From positions 1,054,001 through 1,118,000 of the forward strand of contig JAXLZC010000001.1 of assembly GCA_046351095.1 (NCBI GenBank): DNA of 64,000 nt, read 5' to 3'. Positions 15,985-24,561 of this stretch are shown piece by piece. Within the stretch, counting starts at the first letter, position 1, and the number at the start of each line of letters is the position of its first letter. Source of the stretch: BQWY01 sp046351095. GTDB lineage: Bacteria; Nitrospirota; Nitrospiria; Nitrospirales; Nitrospiraceae. The position numbers and the translations under genes are program-made. The notes beneath the pieces are model-generated. The model was not told the DNA's origin. It was given only the letters and a program-made list of their open reading frames with translations, and did no database searches.

Positions 15985-18318
15985 ATGACTGCTCCCCTCA
16001 AGCCGACTCTCGATCCCGCAGCGCTCGCACAGCAAAAAGCGGAGCAGGCCGAGGTCGTCAAACGAGTGTCCGCCAAAATTACGGCCGCCGCGGATATCGA
16101 CGAAATCTTGCTCGACCTCCACAAGGAGATCCTCGGCATCTTCGACGCCGAAGACATGACCTTGTATACGGTCGATCAAGACAAAAAGGAGCTCTACGCA
16201 AAACTCCCTGGGTCTGACGCCACGGACGTCGCCCGCTGGCCCATTACGGAACAGTCCTTACCTGGGTTTACGGCAAAGTATCTGCGGCCAGTGAACATCA
16301 TCGACGCATACAATCCCGGCGAACTGGCCGGCGTCCATCCGGCCTTAACCTTCGACACGTCCTCCGACAAGAAAACCGGCTTTCATACAAAGCAAGTCCT
16401 GACCTTCCCGATCGTCGCGGAAAACAAATACCTGATGGGTGTCGTTCAGCTATCGAATAAAAAGACCGGCTCGCGGTTTACCCGGAAGGACGAGGAATTC
16501 GTCGCCGAAATCGCCAAGGCGCTTGGCGTGGCGTTCCAGAACCAAAAGAAGCGCGGGAAGAAAGCCCCCAGCAAATACGACTACATCCTGAGCAACGGAC
16601 GCATCTCGCAAGCCGATCTGGACGGCGTCCTCGCCGAATCCCGCAAGGGAAGCCAGGACATGGAAACGCTGCTGATCGACAAGTTGAAAGTCTCTAAACT
16701 TGACCTGGGGAAATCTCTCAGTCAGTTCTACAAGTGCCCGTACATCGAATACAGCGAACGCACGATCGTCGACATCGAGCTGCTCAAAAATCTCAACGTC
16801 GACTATTTGAAGAATCACCACTGGATGCCCCTCAAGCGTGATCGTCTCTCGGTGGAAGTCTTGACCGACGACCCGAGCGATCTCGACCGTGTGCAGGACA
16901 TCAAACGTACCTTCCCCGGTCTGAACATCCGCTTCGCCGTCAGCCTGCGTCGCGACATCACCAACTTCCTCAACAACGCCATGGGTGGAGGCGGCGACAG
17001 CGGAAAATCCAGCGTTGGCGACGGCAACATCTCGGACATTCTCGGCGACCTCGTCAACGAAGGGCAGGAAGAAGCGGCGGCCGATGCGGCCGGAGGCACC
17101 GGCCTTGACGAAAACGACAGCGCCATCGTCCGCCTCGCGAACCAGATCATCTTCGACGCCTATAAGATGAATTGTTCGGACATCCACATTGAACCATACG
17201 GGGAAAAGCGCGACACCATGGTGCGCTTCCGGGTGGACGGCAGCTGCTTCGAATACATGAAGATTCCGCCCAGCTATCGCCGTGCCATCGTTTCGCGTCT
17301 GAAAATCATGGCCAGTCTGGATATTGCCGAACGCCGCAAACCGCAGGACGGCAAGATCAAATTTCGGCTCGGCGAAAACAAAGAAATTGAACTCCGTGTC
17401 GCGACCATTCCCACAGCGGGCCATAACGAGGACGTGGTCATGCGTATCTTGGCCGCCAGCGAACCGCTGCCCTTGGAAAAAATGGGCTTTTCGGAGCGCA
17501 ATCTCCGCGAGCTGAAAGACATCGCGGAAAAACCCTACGGCATCATTCTCTGCGTGGGTCCGACCGGGTCGGGTAAAACAACCACGCTCCACTCCGTACT
17601 GGGATTCATCAATACCCCGGACATCAAGATCTGGACCGCCGAAGACCCGGTCGAAATCACGCAAGTCGGCTTACGACAGGTGCAGGTCCAGCCGAAAATC
17701 GACTTCACGTTCGCCAAGGCCATGCGCGCGTTTCTCCGCGCCGACCCCGACGTCATCATGGTCGGCGAAATGCGCGACAAAGAGACGGCGGAAATCGGCA
17801 TCGAAGCGTCGTTGACCGGTCACTTGGTGCTCAGCACCTTGCACACGAACAGCTCGGTCGAAACCGTCACACGTCTCTTGGATATGGGTTGCGACTCCTT
17901 CAGCTTCGCCGACGCCATGCTGGGCGTGCTTGCCCAGCGACTGACACGGCGCATCTGCAAGGAGTGCAAAGAGGACTACCATCCGGACGAACGCGAATTC
18001 GAGGAATTGCGGAAGGCCTACGGCCCCGAACAGTGGGACCGCGACATCAAGATCGCCTATGACGCCAAGTTCAAGCTGTATCGAGGCAAAGGCTGCGAAA
18101 CGTGCTCGCGCTCGGGCTTCAAAGGCCGAATCGCGCTCCACGAGCTGCTGTTAGGAAGCGACAATATAAAGCGCCTGATTCAGCAAAAGGCTAAGACAGA
18201 AGAGATGCTGAAGGCCGCCATGGAAGACGGGATGACGACCCTCGTGCAAGACGGTATTGCGAAGGTCCTGCAAGGCGGGACGACCTATCTCGAAGTGAAG
18301 GCCGTCGCCATCAAGTAA
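15985..18318 (+). CDS. GAF-domain-fused type II secretion/type IV pilus assembly ATPase (PilB/GspE family)
   Basis: About 777 residues. Residues 20-180 form a GAF-like sensor domain (RVSAKITAAADIDEILLDLHKEILGIFDAEDMTLYTVD... MGVVQLSNKK). Residues 195-330 look like the MshEN/T2SSE N-terminal region. The rest is the GspE ATPase: HIEPYGEKRDTMVRFRVDG, Walker A GPTGSGKTTTLHS near residue 525, Walker B DPDVIMVGEMRD, and HLVLSTLHTN. The tetracysteine zinc site is C-K-E-C...C-E-T-C. It would power assembly of a pilus or pseudopilus. No other pilus gene is adjacent, so the target machine is elsewhere. A GTG nine bases upstream (15976) is an alternative start. The GAF domain suggests control by a small ligand. 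Confidence 0.9.
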   Translation: MTAPLKPTLDPAALAQQKAEQAEVVKRVSAKITAAADIDEILLDLHKEILGIFDAEDMTLYTVDQDKKELYAKLPGSDATDVARWPITEQSLPGFTAKYLRPVNIIDAYNPGELAGVHPALTFDTSSDKKTGFHTKQVLTFPIVAENKYLMGVVQLSNKKTGSRFTRKDEEFVAEIAKALGVAFQNQKKRGKKAPSKYDYILSNGRISQADLDGVLAESRKGSQDMETLLIDKLKVSKLDLGKSLSQFYKCPYIEYSERTIVDIELLKNLNVDYLKNHHWMPLKRDRLSVEVLTDDPSDLDRVQDIKRTFPGLNIRFAVSLRRDITNFLNNAMGGGGDSGKSSVGDGNISDILGDLVNEGQEEAAADAAGGTGLDENDSAIVRLANQIIFDAYKMNCSDIHIEPYGEKRDTMVRFRVDGSCFEYMKIPPSYRRAIVSRLKIMASLDIAERRKPQDGKIKFRLGENKEIELRVATIPTAGHNEDVVMRILAASEPLPLEKMGFSERNLRELKDIAEKPYGIILCVGPTGSGKTTTLHSVLGFINTPDIKIWTAEDPVEITQVGLRQVQVQPKIDFTFAKAMRAFLRADPDVIMVGEMRDKETAEIGIEASLTGHLVLSTLHTNSSVETVTRLLDMGCDSFSFADAMLGVLAQRLTRRICKECKEDYHPDEREFEELRKAYGPEQWDRDIKIAYDAKFKLYRGKGCETCSRSGFKGRIALHELLLGSDNIKRLIQQKAKTEEMLKAAMEDGMTTLVQDGIAKVLQGGTTYLEVKAVAIK

Positions 18319-18336
18319 CCTCCCGTCGGATCGCAC

Positions 18337-18362
18337 GCCCGCTCGACAGCCGTCGAGCGGGC
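18337..18362 (+). terminator. Stem-loop downstream of the PilB-like gene
   Basis: Perfect 11-bp stem (GCCCGCTCGAC/GTCGAGCGGGC) with a 4-base loop, 19 bases after the stop codon. The following bases are pyrimidine-rich (CTCTTCTCT) but lack a real T-run, so intrinsic termination may be weak. Confidence 0.5.
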
Positions 18363-18520
18363 AGCGCCTCTTCTCTACAGAACCCCATAGCCATCACGCA
18401 GCTAGAAGCCGCAGGAGGTCATGCAGCGGGGTACGCCCGTGCATGCTGACGGCGCCACAGAGGGACTATTCAGGTGTGTGAGTGAAACTCGAGACGAACG
18501 CGAGGGGAAGAGTACGAAAA

Positions 18521-18946
18521 CTACTTAGCAGGCAGGGACGGAAGCTTCTCGAGCAAGGAGCTACTTGCCTTTCCAGTCACCTGCGAGAGGAATTTTCGCA
18601 GTCTGAATTCGGCTTCCGACGAAAAATCTAAGAACTCCAACCCCACGGTCGGGCCCATAACCCAACGTACCGTGGCCGTCGTCACCAACATCGGCGCAGC
18701 TTGCTTCGGCAGGTTGAGGCTCAACGTCATCCGATCGCCAGGCTTGATCTGCGCCTCGGTGACGACTTTGGCGCCCCGCATCGACACATCGAACACAACG
18801 CCCAATTCCGGCTCGTCCTGCGACCACCAGGACCGGAAGCCCTTACGGCCCAGCGCACAAGCAAAGGGCGCCTCGATCCTGATGCGCGGATGTCGCCGCA
18901 AATCGAGAAATGAGCCTTCGAGGTTCAGGCCAACCGAGTCTTTCAT
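18521..18946 (-). CDS. PilZ-domain protein
   Basis: About 141 residues, a single PilZ domain that binds cyclic di-GMP. The two binding motifs are present: RRHPRIR (RxxxR) near residue 17 and the downstream D-V-S-M-R-G block. The fold ends with VGLEFLDFS. The ATG at 18946 has AAAGGAG upstream. It lies about 200 bp from the end of the PilB-like gene in convergent orientation, so a role in cyclic-di-GMP control of pilus or surface behaviour is a reasonable inference. Confidence 0.82.
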   Translation of the reverse strand: MKDSVGLNLEGSFLDLRRHPRIRIEAPFACALGRKGFRSWWSQDEPELGVVFDVSMRGAKVVTEAQIKPGDRMTLSLNLPKQAAPMLVTTATVRWVMGPTVGLEFLDFSSEAEFRLRKFLSQVTGKASSSLLEKLPSLPAK

Positions 18947-19031
18947 GGGACGCTCCTTTTGCCCCACTCTACAATGAAGCGTCCCCGCCCGCAGCAAATA
19001 CGCAGATTTGTTACAGCAACGTACCGGCAGT

Positions 19032-19352
19032 CTAGCTTCGAACCTGCCCTAACAGTCGCTGCATTTCCGGCACCAGGTCACCCCCTCCGTGCGAACGCCC
19101 CGATTGCGCCGCGGCAATACCCGCTTGCAACACGGTCGCCGCTTCCTGTCGCCGCCCTACTCCGATGAGCGCGCGCCCCAAGGCCAAATGGGACGCGACA
19201 TGTACGGGGTCCAGTTTTACCGCGACCTGCAAGTGCTCGATCGCCTCCTCCAATGAACCACCCTCTTCGAGTAGTCGATTCCCAAGGCCATATCGCCCAA
19301 GAAACCCATTGGGATATTTGGTGACCATTGCACGAAATGACTCCAGATCCAT
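19032..19352 (-). CDS. Small tetratricopeptide-repeat protein
   Basis: 106 residues with two to three TPR units: YPNGFLGRYGLGNRLLEEGG, LEEAIEHLQVAVKLDPVHV and ASHLALGRALIGVGRRQEAA. The pattern of small and large residues at positions 4, 7, 8, 11, 20 and 27 fits TPR. The start at 19352 is chosen because the repeat begins directly after it. It probably works as a protein-interaction module; no partner is evident. Confidence 0.72.
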   Translation of the reverse strand: MDLESFRAMVTKYPNGFLGRYGLGNRLLEEGGSLEEAIEHLQVAVKLDPVHVASHLALGRALIGVGRRQEAATVLQAGIAAAQSGRSHGGGDLVPEMQRLLGQVRS

Positions 19353-19505
19353 GACTGTCTTCCTTTCGAATATAGATGCGTCGCACCGATATCGCAGAAC
19401 ATCTCTGCGCCGAGGGCAACACCGCCGGTTGCATTTCGCGCGCAACTTTAGCATCCTGCGCGCCTATTCGTCCGCGCCTGCTACACAAAACCGGCTGGAG
19501 GCCCG

Positions 19506-20132
19506 ATGACTGCTGAAGATCAAACGAGACGCATCGACGTATTAGCCATCGGACTGTTTGGACTTGCGGTAGGGGCGCTCACACTGGGATTTGCCCAAAT
19601 CGGCTGGATACCCGATCGCAATCGCGTCGGGGCGCTCATCATCGCCCTGATTTTCGGCGGCGTCGTCCAAATCCTGGCCGGCATCACTGATATCCGCTAC
19701 CACGAGCAGTTGGGCGGCACCGCCTTGACCATGTACGGCTTCCTCTGGCTGACGCTTTGCACCGCCAAATTACTCGGCTCTAGCACCAACTTCCATTTTG
19801 ATATGGTGCTCTACGCGCCGATCAATATGGTGTATACCGTCTTCTCGCTGGTCATGGTGTATTTGACCGCGTACCGCAATGCGACGTTGGCGTTTCTGCA
19901 CGTGATCATCACCCTGACGTTTTTGGTCACCTCGCTCGCGCGCCTCGATTTTATCAGCGAGACCCTTCCCGGCATCGGCCATATCGTGGTCGGCTTAATC
20001 GCCTTTTATCATGCCATCGGGACGTTGACGCAGGCCTTTACCGGCCACGCGTTGCTTCCGCTCGGTCCCGCCCTCTTACATCACCAGAAACCAATGTCGG
20101 CCCACGGGAATCGCGAACAGGCCACCGCCTGA
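19506..20132 (+). CDS. GPR1/FUN34/YaaH-family (acetate/succinate transporter-like) membrane protein
   Basis: 208 residues with six hydrophobic helices. The topology and motifs such as FGGVVQILAGITDIRYHEQLGGTALTMYGFLWLT match the SatP/YaaH family, in which the central FxGGxxQ-x-x-A-G motif is conserved (here FGGVVQILAG). The N-terminal NPxG-type motif of acetate permeases is not seen; the first helix reads GLFGLAVGALTLGF, so substrate may differ. A GGAGG Shine-Dalgarno lies five bases before the ATG. Confidence 0.85.
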   Translation: MTAEDQTRRIDVLAIGLFGLAVGALTLGFAQIGWIPDRNRVGALIIALIFGGVVQILAGITDIRYHEQLGGTALTMYGFLWLTLCTAKLLGSSTNFHFDMVLYAPINMVYTVFSLVMVYLTAYRNATLAFLHVIITLTFLVTSLARLDFISETLPGIGHIVVGLIAFYHAIGTLTQAFTGHALLPLGPALLHHQKPMSAHGNREQATA

Positions 20133-20248
20133 CGGCACCACTGCTGGCACAGCCCCCCAAAAGATGGCACCCATCCTGTAGGGTGTCGTGACGGCAACGA
20201 CCTTGGTACTGTGTGGGCCTATCGGCTCACTGTCACCCGGGGGTTGTT

Positions 20249-20578
20249 ATGAACAAAGTTTTCACGATCCGCCGAACTCCTCGATCCGGCTATCAAAGTG
20301 CCATCCGATACTTCGGCCCGGACTACCTTGCTACCGGTGTCCTGCGCGACCTGTCCGTTCGCGGCGGCCGCGCGACTGGTTCCCATCCGGTTGTGCCGGG
20401 AACACAGATTATTCTGCACATTCAGTTGTCGGAAGAATTAGGCAGCGAATGGTTTTGGGTCGACAAGGCCCAAGTGCGTTGGGCGGAAGGCCACACCTTC
20501 GGCATCGAATTTTTGTCGACGGACAAACAGGCGCAGGATTTCCTACGCTACGCGCTTGGAGAATTCGAGGAAATGTAG
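20249..20578 (+). CDS. PilZ-like domain protein
   Basis: 109 residues. The central block L-R-D-L-S-V-R-G-G-R-A resembles the second PilZ motif (DxSxxG), followed by the beta-rich WFWVDKAQVRWAEGHTFGIEFL typical of PilZ. The first motif is reduced to RRTPRSGY, so cyclic-di-GMP binding is uncertain. The ATG at 20249 is preferred over one 36 bp upstream because the domain begins right after it. It is the second PilZ-type gene near the GAF-PilB gene. Confidence 0.72.
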   Translation: MNKVFTIRRTPRSGYQSAIRYFGPDYLATGVLRDLSVRGGRATGSHPVVPGTQIILHIQLSEELGSEWFWVDKAQVRWAEGHTFGIEFLSTDKQAQDFLRYALGEFEEM

Positions 20579-20591
20579 GGTACGGTTTGAA

Positions 20592-20628
20592 CCGCTCCAT
20601 CCCTGCCAGTAGGCGCGGGATGGAGCGG
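20592..20628. terminator. Stem-loop between convergent genes
   Basis: Perfect 12-bp inverted repeat CCGCTCCATCCC/GGGATGGAGCGG with a 13-base loop. It lies 14 bases after the PilZ-like gene and 15 bases before the end of the convergent hypothetical gene. No T-run is present on either strand, so it may act as a bidirectional or Rho-assisted terminator or an mRNA 3' stabiliser. Confidence 0.5.
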
Positions 20629-20642
20629 GAGATGTCGGGGAA

Positions 20643-20975
20643 CTACGCCTGCACGACAAACCGATCGGCCGTAAAGGCATTCCGAAGCTGCGTACTGATC
20701 AACGACCGATAGGGCGGCTTCTGCTTCAGCATCAATACCATCCCTTGGTCGTCCGTCAGAATCAACAAATCGTCCTGCACCGCGAGAAAGCGCTCCGCCT
20801 CTCCGATATTTACACGATATTGCGTCCGACCATCCGGATTACGCAGCGGCCCGATGACCAACTCGGTGAGTCCATCGATGTAGCCCTGGCGCCCACCTTC
20901 ACGATGGCGCACCAGCGTGCCATTGGGAATACGCGTCCACGGTTTTTGCGCTGTGTCCTGCCCGTTCTCGCTCAT
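20643..20975 (-). CDS. Hypothetical protein
   Basis: 110 residues, no recognised family. It has a beta-rich pattern with GTLVRHREGGRQGYIDGLTELVIG and TQYRVNIGEAERFLAVQDDLLILTDDQG, suggesting a small SH3-like or KOW-like barrel; this is only an impression from residue pattern. No signal peptide. An AAGGAG lies 11 bases before the ATG. Confidence 0.65.
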   Translation of the reverse strand: MSENGQDTAQKPWTRIPNGTLVRHREGGRQGYIDGLTELVIGPLRNPDGRTQYRVNIGEAERFLAVQDDLLILTDDQGMVLMLKQKPPYRSLISTQLRNAFTADRFVVQA

Positions 20976-21169
20976 GATGGTACAAACTCCTTCCTACGAC
21001 TCGCACCGCGCCCAATAAAAAAGCTACCAGCCAGAGAAACAACAACCCCGCGTCAAGACAGTGTTGTTATGGTAGCGCACTTCTTTCACCACTCAATTTT
21101 TCCATCCTAGCCGGATCGACACGAAATGGTCAACGCAGAACAGTCACCCTCTCGGTCTTGCCCGAGTGG

Positions 21170-22585
21170 TTACGCACTCTCAGTCGGCGCTTGTGCACCA
21201 GCCTCGGGAGCGGTGGTAGGTTTCTGCTCGACTCCATGCCCGCCTTCGCCCCCAAGCTTGCGCTGCAAATATTTACGGCTCATCGAGGAAATAAAAAACG
21301 CCAAGGCAATAGCAATCGGCACAAACACCGCCGAGGCAACCCCAGGATTCTTGATCACGCCCATCTCGTAGAGGCCCTTGAATATGTAGTTTGCGAGGCC
21401 ACTGAGGTAATAGGCGATGACGATGACCGAGAGCCCTTCCACCGTGTGCTGGAGGATGACCTGACTTTTTGTCGTCCGATCCACACTCCGCAGCAACTCC
21501 AGGTTCTGCGCCTCCAACATCAGGTCCACACGAGCACGGATGATGGAGATGATTCCCTCAAATCCACTTCGGAGCGTATCGATCCGCTTCAGCAACTGCT
21601 GATACCCTTCTGCCACACCGGTCACGCCGCTTAACACGTAGTCCGAAATCGGGCGATAGGTTTCCATTGGACGCTCGTCCAGGGCGGCAAGTGTGGTGTG
21701 CACGATCCGATCGTACGGCAGCGAGGCCGACAGTTCGAAATGCAGGGTGCCCGCCAACCGATTCGTTTTCAGCAAATCCTGGGTAAGCCCGTTGAGCCAC
21801 CGTTCCAGCACAGCGGAGCCTGCCCGACCGATGTGTGAGGTAATGATTTCCCGCTGCTTCATGTGCACCTGCTCGAACTGATACACCCGATCGATCGCGG
21901 CAGAGAACAGCGGCTTTTGCATTAACAACAAATGGTAGTAGGTTTCGATACGCAACAGGCCGTCCACGATGTCTTTTAAGTGCGAGGCACGAGTGCGGTT
22001 TCCACCGAGGCTCACTCGATACCGCTCGCGACCATACTGATCGTGCGTAAACGTGGTCACCACCGACGTCTCCGCATCGAGCAGACGACTGCCGTAGATC
22101 ATCGTTCCCGGCAACTCCTCGCGTAAGGCATCGTGCTCGGGCATGGGATCCGTCGACAGCACGATATCCAACCGGCAGACTTCTGTACCGAGTGTGACCT
22201 GTGGAAGACGATACTCAGGAAACGTGATCGGCCCGAACGCCACCTGCGCGTGATGCCTAGGAGGCACATGCCACATTTGGTAGCTGTAATACTCAGTGTG
22301 CCCTTGCCACACGATGATCAGGCGGTCGCCGCTCAGCGCCACCTTTACCCCATATCCGAACCCATCACGCACGACTCGCGCCTCACTCGGCACCTGATAC
22401 GCATCGAGCATCGCCACGAACTCTTGGCGACTCGCCGGACGCTGCGCCGGAGGGTCGCTCATGCGATAGGCCTTGTAGTGAACATGAGCAGGCGCACGCA
22501 GCCATTCGGCGAGCGGCATCTGCGGCCGCTCATGCAGCGTACGAATCAACTCAGTGGGATCTGGCTTCGGAGGCGGTTTCGTCAT
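21170..22585 (-). CDS. DUF3422 family membrane protein
   Basis: 471 residues matching the DUF3422 family in length and layout. A soluble N-terminal region carries ERPQMPLAEWLRAPAHVHYKAYR and FGYGVKVALSGDRLIIVWQGHTEYYSYQ. A helical middle region carries ETYYHLLLMQKPLF and LFLR-type segments. Two C-terminal membrane helices (VEGLSVIVIAYYLSGLANYIF and VFVPIAIALAFFISSM) are followed by a short basic/Gly-rich tail. Members are widespread in proteobacteria and function is unknown. The ATG at 22585 (MTKPP) is preferred over 22594, but the difference is small. Confidence 0.85.
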   Translation of the reverse strand: MTKPPPKPDPTELIRTLHERPQMPLAEWLRAPAHVHYKAYRMSDPPAQRPASRQEFVAMLDAYQVPSEARVVRDGFGYGVKVALSGDRLIIVWQGHTEYYSYQMWHVPPRHHAQVAFGPITFPEYRLPQVTLGTEVCRLDIVLSTDPMPEHDALREELPGTMIYGSRLLDAETSVVTTFTHDQYGRERYRVSLGGNRTRASHLKDIVDGLLRIETYYHLLLMQKPLFSAAIDRVYQFEQVHMKQREIITSHIGRAGSAVLERWLNGLTQDLLKTNRLAGTLHFELSASLPYDRIVHTTLAALDERPMETYRPISDYVLSGVTGVAEGYQQLLKRIDTLRSGFEGIISIIRARVDLMLEAQNLELLRSVDRTTKSQVILQHTVEGLSVIVIAYYLSGLANYIFKGLYEMGVIKNPGVASAVFVPIAIALAFFISSMSRKYLQRKLGGEGGHGVEQKPTTAPEAGAQAPTESA

Positions 22586-22704
22586 GGGTATCACGTAGGA
22601 GAGGTGCTAGGGCCGTATCTTAGCCCATCTCTTGCGGCATTGGCCAGCAATGCCAGGGCCGTGCGGCAGCCTCCTGCTATAGTTGAATCATGAGGAGGCT
22701 ACCC

Positions 22705-22977
22705 ATGACACCTGTGCGGACAATGCAAATAGCTCTTGTTGCGTGGGTGTTACTGACGGGCAGTATGGCATCCGCCACTGAACAGCAATCTCAGCGGGGA
22801 GAAAAAAGCGGTACGACCGTCGAAGATGTGACTCGCGGCCTGAAACAAGCGGCCAACAATGTGGAGAAGGAAATCCCGAAAATCGGAGCGGCGATCGGAG
22901 CCGGCCTTCAAAAACTTACCGGCTCCGACAAGAGTGCCTCGTCGTCAACTTCGTCGAAGAAATCTGAAAAGAAATAA
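22705..22977 (+). CDS. Small secreted hypothetical protein
   Basis: 90 residues with a signal peptide (MQIALVAWVLLTGSMASATE). The mature part is helical (EDVTRGLKQAANNVEKEIPKIGAAIGAG), possibly amphipathic, and ends in a Ser/Lys-rich tail. The ATG at 22705 is fixed by GGAGG six bases upstream; an ATG at 22690 overlaps that ribosome site and is rejected. Family not recognised. Confidence 0.65.
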   Translation: MTPVRTMQIALVAWVLLTGSMASATEQQSQRGEKSGTTVEDVTRGLKQAANNVEKEIPKIGAAIGAGLQKLTGSDKSASSSTSSKKSEKK

Positions 22978-23050
22978 TTTCACCCGCTATTGTTCACCGC
23001 CCATCTGTTCCCTGCATCGACACCGAAGAGCTGCTTCGCATTTTAAGAGT

Positions 23051-23458
23051 CTAGAGCAGTTCCTTCGGAATATTCCCGCCATTGGCTGCCAATTTTTGCA
23101 GAACGGTCTTGTGCAACCACATATTCATCTGTGCGGAGTCCGCCATTTTCTCCACCGGACACCCGAGCTCCGTGGCGAGCTCTTTCCTGGCCGTCAGACT
23201 GCTGTCCAACCCCAGGAGTTTCATCAAATCGACAATCGACGTTTTCCAATTGAGTTTTTGCGTACTCTTCGCCGCGAGCCCCTCGAGCTTCCCGACCACA
23301 TCGACCACCGTCATTGCTTTTGGAGCAGCCGGCGCCGCCGAAGCGGGACTAGCGGGAGCGGTAGCCATGGGGGCTGGCGCAGGCGAGGGAGTAGGAGCGG
23401 CTGCGGCAGGTTTTGCGCCGAGGCCGAGTTTTTCCATGATTGTACTGAATAGTCCCAT
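23051..23458 (-). CDS. DUF3597-domain protein
   Basis: 135 residues. The N-terminus MGLFSTIMEKLGLG, an Ala/Pro-rich linker (about residues 17-48) and the C-terminal conserved domain (VDVVGKLEGLAAKSTQKLNWKTSIVDLMKLLGLDSSL and MNMWLHKTVLQKLAANGG) match the DUF3597 family. Its structure is reported as helical; its role is unknown. GGGAGG lies nine bases before the ATG. Confidence 0.85.
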   Translation of the reverse strand: MGLFSTIMEKLGLGAKPAAAAPTPSPAPAPMATAPASPASAAPAAPKAMTVVDVVGKLEGLAAKSTQKLNWKTSIVDLMKLLGLDSSLTARKELATELGCPVEKMADSAQMNMWLHKTVLQKLAANGGNIPKELL

Positions 23459-23644
23459 ACCGTTTTTCCTCCCAGTTAGTACGTGAGAGAACGGACACCA
23501 TCTGTCGATCGGATATCGTGTTCGTGCAGATCGACGGTGTGACCTTAACGGAGCAATGGGCGTGAAACAAGGGGCGCTTGATCCCTAGTGGGCCATGATT
23601 CTTCCAGCACAGATGTCTGACTGAAGATACTTTCTGCAGAAAAC

Positions 23645-23681
23645 CGGCAGCCGGGTATGGAATGAATCGCCCCGGCTGCCG
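23645..23681 (-). terminator. Rho-independent terminator of the His-rich lipoprotein gene
   Basis: On the minus strand the 11-bp stem CGGCAGCCGGG/CCCGGCTGCCG with a 15-base loop is followed by GTTTTC, nine bases after the stop codon at 23690. Confidence 0.7.
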
Positions 23682-23689
23682 AAGCAGCA

Positions 23690-24346
23690 TTAGAACTTGT
23701 CCGGGAATTGTACCGCAAGCCCTGTCGTCAGCGTATCCGCCACGACATAGATGTGCGACTTCATGCCGGCCCAGGTATCGCCCTCATGCACGTAGTCACC
23801 AGCCTTCAATTGCTGAAACTGTTGGATATGATGCGCCGCATGCGCGCCCAACAATCCCATCACCGCGTCCTTCGGCCAATTCTTAGGGTTGGCACCGCTG
23901 AGGAAGGACGAGATCTCCCCCGCATTCTCGGTGATGTGCTTGACGGCCGCCTCCTGGCCGCTTGCATTGCCGGCCACCGTGGCATCTAGATGCTCACGAA
24001 CCCCTGCATAGTGCCCAGCGAGAAGCGTGAAGAGCTTTTCGGACGCCGGCTTCCCGTAAAATGGCTCGATCGACCCTGCAATTTGCTTCGCATTGGCAAC
24101 CACAGCACCCTCAGCCGCCTCGCGAGCCGCAGTATTGTTGTCCACCGTGGCCACGGCAACATTGCGGATAGACTGAATGTGACCAAGCCACAAGTCACGG
24201 AGGGCCATCTTGGTGGCGGCTACCTTCGCCGGACTCGCTTGGGTCGCCATCTGCGAGGCGGTCGTCGCCTTTTCGGCCTCATGGGCGCATCCAACCATCA
24301 TCGATCCCAACACGACTGCAGCGCACAGGCTCAGACTGTTTCGCAT
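23690..24346 (-). CDS. Predicted lipoprotein with His-rich four-helix domain
   Basis: 218 residues. The signal peptide ends in the lipobox MVGC (Cys20), so the protein is lipid-anchored. The mature domain is helical and carries regularly placed histidines: LWLGHIQSIRN, LLAGHYAGVREHLD, LLGAHAAHHIQQF and GMKSHIYVV. The layout L-R-x-L-W-x-x-H ... FYG ... E-H-L ... L-x-x-x-N-P ... L-x-x-H resembles an unnamed family I recall from Bacillus. It suggests a four-helix bundle that could bind metal. The ATG at 24346 has AAGGAG seven bases upstream; upstream in-frame sequence is not protein-like. Function unknown. Confidence 0.75.
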   Translation of the reverse strand: MRNSLSLCAAVVLGSMMVGCAHEAEKATTASQMATQASPAKVAATKMALRDLWLGHIQSIRNVAVATVDNNTAAREAAEGAVVANAKQIAGSIEPFYGKPASEKLFTLLAGHYAGVREHLDATVAGNASGQEAAVKHITENAGEISSFLSGANPKNWPKDAVMGLLGAHAAHHIQQFQQLKAGDYVHEGDTWAGMKSHIYVVADTLTTGLAVQFPDKF

Positions 24347-24561
24347 CGTTGTACTCCTTGCATCAGACATGGTGACCATACCTTCGACACCCGCACCGCC
24401 AAACCTGCCCGTGGGAAATCGTCCGTCCCATCCCCCCTTCCCGCAAGATGCCGATCCCAGACCACGAGCGGTCGGTGCACCTGTCGGCAAGGATAGGGAC
24501 GTAGAGCGTGACTGTCAGTTAGCGGGATAACAGTGCGAAGAAAATTAGACTGGAAACGGCG

